Source: Tricholoma matsutake
Lineage: Eukaryota > Basidiomycota > Agaricomycetes > Agaricales > Tricholomataceae
Direction of reading: 5' to 3'
Assembly (NCBI GenBank): GCA_026075535.2
Contig: AP026544.2
Location: 1,984,001 to 2,048,000 of the forward strand
DNA: 64,000 bases
Part shown: positions 56,428 through 64,000 of the stretch, piece after piece
Layout of the letters: the number at the start of each line of letters is the position of its first letter
Numbering within the stretch: position 1 is the stretch's first letter
Notes under the pieces: generated by a model
What the model was told of the DNA's origin: nothing
The model's input: the letters and a program-made list of their open reading frames with translations, nothing else
Databases searched by the model: none
Program-made: the position numbers and the translations under genes

Positions 56428-57062
56428 CGTAACTGCATACTTCCTCGGACATTCCTCCTCTCTCTCTTTTTCTTTTTCTCCTTCTTCAATTCTCTCCCAT
56501 ACACATTACATTCCTTAGGACAATGAGTCATTTGTACTTTCCCAGTTTTCCAATCAATTTTGGGATTATGCTTCCATAACCATGGACATCCTATTATTAG
56601 ATTGGTCTTCCCAAGATCGCACACTTCGAATATGGCTTGCTCCTGATGCTCCTGATATTTTAATATCATAGTCACCTCCTCCTTGATAGTTCCTCCATGA
56701 TTGACTGTTCCATCAATATTGTACACCATTATTGGTTGTGACAGTTTGCACATGCTAATACCATTTCCAGTTATTAAGGTTCAATGGATTAATTCTGTAG
56801 CACTGCTATCAAGCAATACTTCCACATTTATTGTTGCATGTGTGTCCACTGTCTTCAATCCCATAGTCATGGTGATTTCAGGTTCAATCTGCACAGAGCA
56901 AATAAAGAATTTTGGGGTTTTCGGAAATGGCACATGGGAATTTTCTTGGTCACATGATTCGCAACAGTTGTACTTGTCAATTTCCTTTTCGGGTTTGCTC
57001 TGGGTTTCCTCAGATACTAATACATTATAATGATTCTGGGTCACCAATGGGGAAACCTTCAC
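56428..57062 (-). pseudogene. Element E protease
   Basis: VEVLLDSSATELIH has DSS instead of DSG and a short deletion directly after. LIIGCPWLWKHNPKIDWKTGK follows in another frame. A second indel lies in the Lys/Glu linker near 56460. Confidence 0.85.
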
Positions 57063-57202
57063 TGGGACTCTTCCACAAAATTCCCCTGCTTACCGTCCTC
57101 CTGCTTTACTTCCTCGAATATAGCTCCCCTGATCTTTCTCTTCTGTTTGCAATACTTAGAGATGTGTCCTAACTGCCCACAGTTAAAACATCTAAGTGGG
57201 GG

Positions 57203-58160
57203 TCATCTCCCCACTTGATCGATCTCCATTGCATCTGCTGGTGCTGCTGACTCTGCAACTATAGGTGTCACTGCCATGGCCGGTGGCTGTGCCCTTGGAG
57301 TGTGTACCTGAGGTGCTTTTCCTTTCTCAGACTTTCCTCCCAATGACTTTCCAAATTTGGTACTTCCATACATCAACTTTGATTCTGCCTGCTCCTGCCA
57401 ATACTGCTGGTCAAGACGCATTGCCCAATTATACCACTCGTCCAACTTCTCTGGCATGGAAGGTAGTCGGTAGATAGACTTGAATAAAGAGGGATTTAAT
57501 CCTGCTTTCAAATATTCTACCAATGCAGCTTCCCCCATGTCTGTCTGTCTGTGAAGCTTCTGCTTTGAACTGCAAAATAAATTCATCTGCCATTAGGGAA
57601 CCTTGGCGCATGGTTTTTAATTTGGCATTGGCTGTTGCCTTTGGATTAGGGTCTCCAAACTGTGCCTCCAGTCTCTCCAAAAATTCCTTGAAGGTTGCAA
57701 ATGGTTTATTTCCCATGGCAATTTGATTGATAGCCTCATTTCTCCAGAACTGTGCTTTCCCCCCCTGGATGTATGAGAGAGCAAACATAATTCTAGACTC
57801 GGCTGTACAAAACTCTGGCTTCCTCCCATGGATGTACAATACTATAGAGCTGATGAAAGATTTTGTATTCTCCATGGTACTGTCAAAGATTTGTGGGGGC
57901 ACGTATTTAGGTAAGCATGGTTTTCCATTTCTGGATCTCTCCCCCATTTCTCCCTCCTGCGACACCCACTCCATCATCTCCTCCATCTCATCCTCTCTAT
58001 CTCCTGTTGTCTCTGGCTGTACTTCTGCTTGTCTGGGCTGCGATGCGGTCAACACCGACACTAATTGCGACATCTGCGCTGTAAGCGCATCAATCTTTGC
58101 CTCTAGCATGGGCATGGGAACAGGATTAGGACTGGGATTAGAAGTTGAGGGTTCAGACAT
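57203..58160 (-). pseudogene. Element E Gag
   Basis: Start ATG 58160 as in B and D. A 4-nt insertion in the ACAGACAGACAG run near 57545 shifts the frame after KAEASQTD. The knuckle CFNCGQLGH follows downstream near 57170, preceded by the in-frame TGA common to all three copies. Confidence 0.88.
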
Positions 58161-58618
58161 GATTGTAAAATCTGTGATGAATCACTTCTTCAACAATTTC
58201 AAAACTTGTTCTTCAAGACCTCTCCAAACGTTTACAGGTCACATGATACGGTTCGTCGATCATTCGTCGGGCGCCTATTTTGACACTTCGGATCAATTTC
58301 CCTTCCAACAGTGCCTGATCTCGGAGATATCACTGAATTCAGCTTGTAACTAAAATAGTTGTCCGAATAGAGTAATGTAAATCGTAACTAAACCAGATCC
58401 AATCGGTTGTCTGGTTGCAGCTGTCCTAATGATGAGCGCTGCCTCTCGATCACTGGTGGTTGCAATGTAAGGCGAGGCCTGGTGTCAGCTTATGAAAGAA
58501 AAGGTGGTTTACATATATACAAGTACTTCCGGCTTGTGCCGAAAGGGTGAGTAATCGGATGTGGCGCAGTGAAACAATGACATATGCACAAGTAAGAGAA
58601 GGTGCACTGATATGGGAA

Positions 58619-58629
58619 AGTTGTGTTCT
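58619..58629 (-). promoter_or_regulatory. Self-priming type primer-binding site, element E
   Basis: AGAACACAACT on the minus strand, 2 nt inside the 5' LTR. The 3' LTR has the exact complement partner (45497-45507); the 5' LTR has one mismatch (AGATCACAACT on the plus strand near 58807). Confidence 0.72.
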
Positions 58630-58631
58630 TC

Positions 58632-59053
58632 TGTTAGGGCAACACCCACTATCTGCTAGCTAAGACAGTGTGGGTTCTCTCTACAAGAAGGGGGCAGGAT
58701 CTGCGTGCATGATGGGGGGTTTGATGGTTTTGATGCGAGGGGTTATTTATAGATGAGTTTGTTGAGATAGGCTTTTCACACCAAAAACGTAGGTGGAATA
58801 CCTAAGAGATCACAACTGGGGTCCCCTAGGTGTATATTTAGGGTTTATATACTATGTTACATATATTGTACATTGTTATTACTGACGCATGCATACAGGC
58901 GCATATATAGTGATGCATGCGAAATAATATTCTCATGCTATCAAAGTGTAGCATCATTTGGCGTCATTTGGCATCATTTGGTGTCATATAGCATAATTCA
59001 ACATAATAAAATGAAAATGAAATTTTATTAGGTAATGGGGCTGTTTCCTAACA
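58632..59053 (-). repeat. 5' LTR of element E
   Basis: 422 bp, partner of 45322-45743, followed by CAATG. Confidence 0.95.
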
Positions 59054-59058
59054 CAATG

Positions 59059-59182
59059 TAGTCTCACATGGTGGCCATGATGTCCGGGGAGAAGGCATCC
59101 ACCAAGTGCTGGTGCTCCAGAGTTCTCCAGTGTAGGTGGTTTTGGAGTCTGAATTTTCTTCAGTGTTGGTGGAGGTGTTGTA
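59059..59182 (-). pseudogene. Element F RT N-terminal fragment beyond element E
   Basis: Encodes the sequence upstream of IEGLAFQELL. The codon run ATM-TGA-DY joins in frame through the duplicated CATTG to 45316. The TGA is probably a decayed Arg codon. Confidence 0.7.
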
Positions 59183-59539
59183 GAAAATCAGTAACTAGAA
59201 TATATGAGAATACACTCAGTCCTTGTATAAGTGACTGTATTCAATGTGTACTGTACCTAGAATATATGAGAATACACTACAAGTACAGTAAGCAAACCAT
59301 ATGAAAAGTATGAGAGTTGATGCTCACCTCAGTCCTTGTATAAGTTACTGAGGTGGTCGAGCAACTATCTCCTGTATATATATGAGTCCTGTCAGATAAA
59401 GAAGCAAAGGGATAAAGGGATAAAATGTTTGTTTAAGCACATCAAAGGGGTGTGCTAAGAATAGCATATGCATCACACATGTCGGTCATTGCCCTATCAC
59501 AGTGTAACTCTCAACAGGTGTAACCCATTGTTTGCCCTG
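59183..59539. other. Non-coding spacer in F with short direct repeats
   Basis: CTAGAATATATGAGAATACACT occurs twice (near 59197 and 59261) and CAGTCCTTGTATAAGT twice (near 59218 and 59331). It separates RT from protease, where gypsy frames are normally continuous, so it may be a small insertion. No duplication of flanks was found. Confidence 0.45.
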
Positions 59540-60140
59540 GGGCTGGTGTGTTCGAGAGGGTGGAATTAGGAGGTCAAAACTGGAGTGTTTGTCAATGGTA
59601 GTTCACTCATGGGTATCAATCATGATCTGTTCTGATGAAAGAAATGGCATTCCTAATATGATAATCCCTTATTTACTTTCATCTTGTGGACTCCTGATTT
59701 CCATATCCTCTGGTCTGATTGCAGCTCTAATGGGACATACTCCTCACAGTTGATTTTCTGCTGGCTCAACAATGACATGTTATTTTCCTTTTTAGGCAGA
59801 GGATAACATCAGAGGCCAAGACGCTTGCAGAGTTCAAGGCTAATCACTGTGCAGGGGCAACCAATGTCCATCAGTGGATAGATTTCCATGGGGAATTTGG
59901 TGATGAGGGGGCCAGTGGCGTAGATGGTAGGAAATAGGTGTGATACAGTAAAGGGGACATCAGCAGGGGGAGGGATGTATGAATCAGTTTGTTGTCCTCT
60001 ACCACCGCCATGGTTGCCACCACCAGTGCTGTGAGTGTGATGTATGTCTCGGCGTCAGGCCAGGTGTTGTCTGCCTTCATGGGACAGTCAGGGTTCTTCT
60101 GTCTGGTGTACAATTTCTGGCATCATGTGCAGCCAGCATG
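59540..60140 (-). pseudogene. Element F zinc-binding Gag end and protease
   Basis: HAGCT-stop-CQKLYTRQKNPDCP near 60080-60140 is the Gag Cys motif with a TGA inside. GIIILGMPFLSSEQIMIDTHE near 59600-59670 is the second half of the retropepsin. The active-site half cannot be read with confidence. Confidence 0.65.
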
Positions 60141-60988
60141 TTTTTCGAGGATTGCCCATTCTTCAAGTGTGAGGGCAGGGAGGCACTTCTTCTCAACCTG
60201 TTTTGTTTTGCTGGGGCCAGCGGTGGGAGAGTTTCCCTTCACTGGCAGGTCAGTAAGTCAAGAAAGTGGGTCTTTCTTCTCACTGTGGTGTGTGGCACAT
60301 GCAGCAGTGGAGGCATCAATGAGTTTTTGGGTGTGTGCATCTTCTGCACACATGCAATCATCCCATTCCTTTACCTCAAGGGCCCAGGGGGCAAGTTTGG
60401 TGGCCAGGACAGGCTTGAGACTGATGTTGAGTCTCAAGTCAGGGTGGAGGTTGGATTGGAGTTGGTTTTTGAGTTCAGCCTTGGTCAGGGCCTTGCCCAG
60501 TGCAGAGGTGGTGAGTATGGCATTCAGGTTCTCAATCTCAATTTTCCAGTCAATGAAGACCTGGTCACCTTGTGATGAGGAGAGGATGGTTTCGAGGATG
60601 TCATGGGCCCAGTTCTTCTCCAGGACAACTTGGGAGAGCTCACCAAGGTATCCATCCAGGGAGAGGGCATCAATCTGAGTTTGGTCAGCTTGGTACCATG
60701 CCACAAGGCGAGGTTCAAACATGCCCTTGGTGATGTAGCTGATGATTTCATTGTCTGTCTTCCCACCATGGTTCTTGTAGTGTTTGCATGGGAGGGTCCA
60801 TAGTTGCATGACAAGAGGGGTGATTTTGCCAGCGGTGAGGTGAGCATTGGGCATTCCTTCATCTCTGTGACCTTCACTTTGGTGAGGGGTTGTGTGGAGG
60901 GCAACATTTTGGTTCGAGCAGCAGGTGGTGCAGCCCAGTAGTTGGGATGGTTAATTGTGATGGTTGGTGTACTTTCATTGGTGGACAA
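60141..60988 (-). pseudogene. Element F Gag capsid region
   Basis: PLVMQLWTLPCKHYKNHGGKTDNEIISYITKGMFEPRLVAWYQADQ and WKIEIENLNAIL...KNQLQSNLHPDLR match the capsid region of this mushroom gypsy clade. Open for 198 codons from 60854. The upstream part to about 61110 is in another frame. Confidence 0.75.
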
Positions 60989-61547
60989 GTCAGTATCAGT
61001 GTTTGGTGGTGACAGTGGTGGTGATTGGCAGATGTGCCGGTGCTTTCATTGTGTGGTTGGTAGTGTTTGAATTTGGCTGGTTGGCCAGAATCCTGTAAAC
61101 TTCTTCTCATGCTCCTGGTGAGGAGTGGGATGAGGGTGGAAGGTTGCCAAGACAGGGTTGGTTCAGTAGGTGAAGAAAGTTGTGGGTGTCAAAAAAAAAG
61201 TGGAAGGATGCTGAGTTTGGCAGCCTACACTAGACTTAGGTTTACTAAAAGACAGGATCAAATTATCTTCATTGCATGGAAGTAGGAACAATAAGTTACT
61301 ACAAATAAAAGAATAGGAGGTTCTATACCTTTGTTGCATGGAAGTAGGAATGAAGGTTAAGGAATAAAAAATAAGTAATATATAAAAAAAAGATCGACCA
61401 TGTAAGTAAAAGGCTGCATCAAGTGTAGTGTGTGATTTGGGAAGGCCACATCAGTTGTAGTCACATAATAGGAGGGTACCACATGAATAGGATAATGTCA
61501 GCACAACTGGATGTGGATAGAAGGGTAATAAGGATGTATGGTGCTGT

Positions 61548-61915
61548 TGCCAGGATGCATGTCACCAGTTGTTGTATCTGGTGTTGGTGAGTTGTTTATG
61601 CACTGTAGGTGGCTATGTTATCGCTGGTGGCTGTGCTGGCAGCAAGGGTGGTTGTGTCGGCGATGTGTGTGGCTGTGCCAGTGCCATGGAAGTGTGTAAT
61701 GGTGGTGTAGTAATGTAACACAGACATTGGTATGTCTGGTGTTGGTGAGTTGTTTATGCGCTGTAGGTGGCTGTGCTATCGCCAGTGGCTGTGTCAGCAG
61801 CGAGGGTGGTTGTGCTGGCAATGTGTGTGGTGTGCTGGTGCCATGGAAGTGTGTAACAGTAGCATAGGGAAATTAACTTGTCGGAATGTTGTGAGTCTGT
61901 GGGGCCAGACTTACA
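61548..61915 (-). repeat. 5' LTR of element F (368 bp)
   Basis: Matches 41984-42313 but carries the block GGTGTTGGTGAGTTGTTTAT twice (61570 and 61738), once in the left LTR, so a tandem block of about 168 bp lies inside. Confidence 0.78.
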
Positions 61916-63003
61916 CATCTCCCTTAGATGTAGCTCTGTCTGTATTGCTTCATTGTGTTGCATGTGAGTAGTACAGTAGTAATATGATCTCTATGTCTTT
62001 TCAAACAAGCATTTTGGCTGCTGTGAGCTGAGAAAACTGAGGTAATGTTACTGGGCAGCAGTAGCACTGCCACAAGTTATCTGCCAGTTATTAGCCATTC
62101 ACTAATGCTATTGTTCCACACTATGGATTCACAGTTGTATCCTCCAAAAAATACTATAATTCATTTCCAATGTCTTTATGCCAATATTGTTGATCCCCTG
62201 CTGTAATCCAAAGATGACATTAAACTGTGCTCAAAGACATGTTTTGTTCTGGTACCCCTCAATGATTTGCACACATTATTTTTTACTAGGACAAGTGCTG
62301 GAAAGGGGGCCATGGTGCATAGTAATTACATGTAATTACAGAATCTCAGGCAATTGCTAGCTTCTCCATGCATAAACTCAAATAATAGCCTGAATATTTC
62401 TGAGAAGACTAGGCTTAGACTTTGCCTGTACCATACATTGCAATATGCATATATTTCTAGGAGAATTGATCCACTTGTTCAGCAAAAGTACTTGTTACTG
62501 GCTTATTATCCATACTCAGGGGCACAAAAAAAGCCATACTTATTGTGTTTTGCATGTGACTTTGCCAAAACAAGAAATGCTTGCATTACAGCCCACAATT
62601 TTGCATTTTCAATAAGTCAAATGTTCGGTGGGTGGGGAGGGAGCACAGAGCATCGAAGGACTCTAGCACATGCAAGGCTGCTGGGAATGCTTTGGGATTT
62701 TTTGGGTATGCTCTTTAGTATATCCTCTAGGTGCTCACATCTATTCAACTAATACAGTCTTTGTTTTGGGCCCCAACACCCCATATAAAAACTGAGCCCC
62801 ATCTTCTTATCTCACACACATGTTGCACTGCCCACATGCCATCTTACACTCACAGAGCTGACATGGATCATATTCAGAGGAGGACATACTTATTTCAGTA
62901 TGAACAATGCTGAGTTTGAGTTGGGGGGGGGGGGGGGGGGTGGCTTTCATTGGCAGGTTATTTGTATAAAACATCGCATGTAGCTACTGCCAGTATACAA
63001 TCA
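61916..63003. other. Flank right of element F
   Basis: The longest frame (62354-62752, plus, 132 codons) shows no motif. I see no repeat shared with the rest of the window and no supported gene. The homopolymer at 62923-62940 is listed separately. Confidence 0.4.
62923..62940 (+). repeat. Homopolymer of 18 G
   Basis: An uninterrupted G run. The length is likely uncertain in any assembly. Confidence 0.9.
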
Positions 63004-63500
63004 CTAGTTTGCCAATTTCATCGAGAATGAACCATTTTTGATCAACATGACATCTTCCTCAGCATATTGAATCAACAAATCTGCCATACCACCACCAATA
63101 GAGAGCCATTCTGACAGCTTCTCAATGGTCATCTGGGGTCCTGTGAGTTGGTTCATGTGTCGGTAGCCATGCCTATTGAAAGCTGCAATGTGACTCCTGA
63201 AATCTTCTCCAGCATGATCTGGGTGGCTATTGCAGTAGTTTAGCCAGTTGGAAATGTCAGGGTATACAACTGCAGCAGCAGTGGGCACTGGCTGTAGCCT
63301 GGCAGGTAGCCCAGGCACCTCCATAGGTTGACTGTAACATATAGGCTGGATGGTGGATGGGGGATAATAGAATGCTGGTGCAGCTGGATATTGTGTGGGG
63401 AATTGCTGATCAGTATATGGTTGCTGACCGGGCAGATGATGAGCTGGAGCCTGAGTGTGGGGTTTATTTCTGGTGATATTGAGCTCATCAGGCTTGCAGT
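63004..63500 (-). CDS. Uncharacterised protein, C-terminal exon(s)
   Basis: Minus-strand frame ending at 63004. A Pro/Gln/Tyr-rich part (about 63330-63500) precedes a compact helical domain: YPDISNWLNYCNSHPDHAGEDFRSHIAAFNRHGYRHMNQLT and MTIEKLSEWLSIGGGMADLLIQYAEEDVMLIKNG. The two-part helical layout with EKLSEWL and GMADLL is reminiscent of a SAM-like fold, but that is a guess. No stop codon interrupts it, unusual here. The start is upstream, outside the resolved exon. I believe similar uncharacterised proteins recur in mushroom genomes (memory only). Confidence 0.45.
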
Positions 63501-63537
63501 CAACACTATATTTCTCAGGATCCTTGCCCTGACATAG

Positions 63538-64000
63538 TATCTAAGTACTGACTAAATTGATGAATAAGTAAACCAAACATACACATAGTGTTGCCCAATA
63601 ATTCAAATTGTTCTCCATGATTGGATAGCAAATGTCATTTCCTGGTGCCTTCCAGCATAGCATGGGTTTATCTGGAAGGCTATGGATGTCACATGTGAAA
63701 TTGTTTGTGATCTCAGCATGGAAGGCAATTCAGTTTTGGCAAAGAAGATGTCATTTTTTCTGGTCTCCTTTCTATCAATGCAAGCATTACAAAGGCTACA
63801 GGCCTGGATGGAGAAAACAGCATCTTACAAAGACCACACAAATCACCTATGTCAAATCAGGCCAATAAAACAAGGCTGGATGGCTGCCAATTGTATAATA
63901 AAGGATCTCCCTCAGAAGTGCGTTGCAGCCAGGGTAAGGAGCCTGTCTGGAGGGATGGCAAGGTGCACTGTGGAGATGTGGTGGAGGTCAAAGAGTATAA
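63538..64000. other. Right edge, no gene supported
   Basis: A plus-strand frame (63632-63868, 78 codons) has Cys/His residues but no recognisable motif. Upstream exons of the minus-strand gene may lie here. Confidence 0.35.

Larger units (their letters stand above)
45322..59053 (-). mobile_element. Gypsy element E, inserted in F, containing H and I
   Basis: Same family as B and D. Two 422-bp LTRs (45322-45743, 58632-59053) and a perfect CAATG duplication (45317-45321, 59054-59058). Its RT is split by element H (48117-55607). Without H it is about 6.2 kb. Confidence 0.95.
41984..61915 (-). mobile_element. Gypsy element F, outer shell of a four-level nest
   Basis: A chromodomain gypsy element on the minus strand, with LTR copies at 41984-42313 and 61548-61915. 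Gag and protease lie at 59.5-61 kb, and RT to chromodomain at 42.3-45.3 kb. The split is made by element E (45322-59053). The RT N-terminal frame is continuous across the E insertion once one CAATG is removed. No target duplication for F itself was found. It belongs to a different clade from A and from B/D/E. Confidence 0.85.

Noticed and set aside
41975..61920. Target-site duplication for element F
   Set aside because: The 5 bp flanks (GCCAT and CATCT) do not match; the left boundary may be truncated.

Overview
The window looks like a transposon-choked stretch of an Agaricomycete (basidiomycete) nuclear genome. The reasons are chromodomain Ty3/gypsy elements, a Ngaro-type tyrosine-recombinase retroelement, a CACTA-like transposase of the kind seen in mushrooms, fungal FunK1-type kinases, and introns of about 50 bp. 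Almost no reading frame is intact. Nearly every premature stop is a TGA where a related copy has CGA, so methyl-CpG decay appears to have shaped the whole region. The species cannot be read from the sequence.

Layout. 1-3532: pol and 3' LTR of gypsy element A, which enters from outside. 3533-3826 and 19834-20622: two halves of one proline-rich reading frame, split by gypsy element B (3827-19828, minus, 5-bp TSD GTCTC). B is itself split by a longer LTR retrotransposon C (4374-14139, minus, 1,011-bp LTRs), which carries an antisense, intron-containing gene. 20.6-25.8 kb: an uncharacterised multi-exon gene and a FunK1 kinase pseudogene. 25856-32504: gypsy element D (plus, TSD GAGAG), same family as B, holding a solo LTR of family A (28703-29128). 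33.6-36.9 kb: degenerate CACTA-like transposase. 37973-38529: another solo LTR. 38547-39632: a non-autonomous hAT-like element (G1, 8-bp TSD). 39.9-40.2 kb: kinase relic. 40.4-41.98 kb: mosaic of G1-related repeats.

41984-61915 is a four-level nest: gypsy element F contains gypsy element E (45322-59053, TSD CAATG); E contains a Ngaro-like element H (48117-55607, split direct repeats A1/B1/A2/B2); H contains a 2,008-bp inverted-repeat element I (51966-53973, 9-bp TSD). Removing I restores the H gag frame, and removing E restores the F frame. The right end (61.9-64 kb) holds part of an uncharacterised gene and little else.

The most novel signals are: (1) an exon-intron module with a shared peptide motif repeated inside G1, the 40-42 kb mosaic and element I; (2) element I's arms, each with an outward-facing tRNA-like A/B-box pair; (3) an 11-nt perfect complement between the likely mRNA 5' end and the primer-binding site in elements B, D and E, which fits Tf1-style self-priming; (4) the CpG-confined decay pattern, visible between LTR pairs and as conflicting stop patterns among sister copies.
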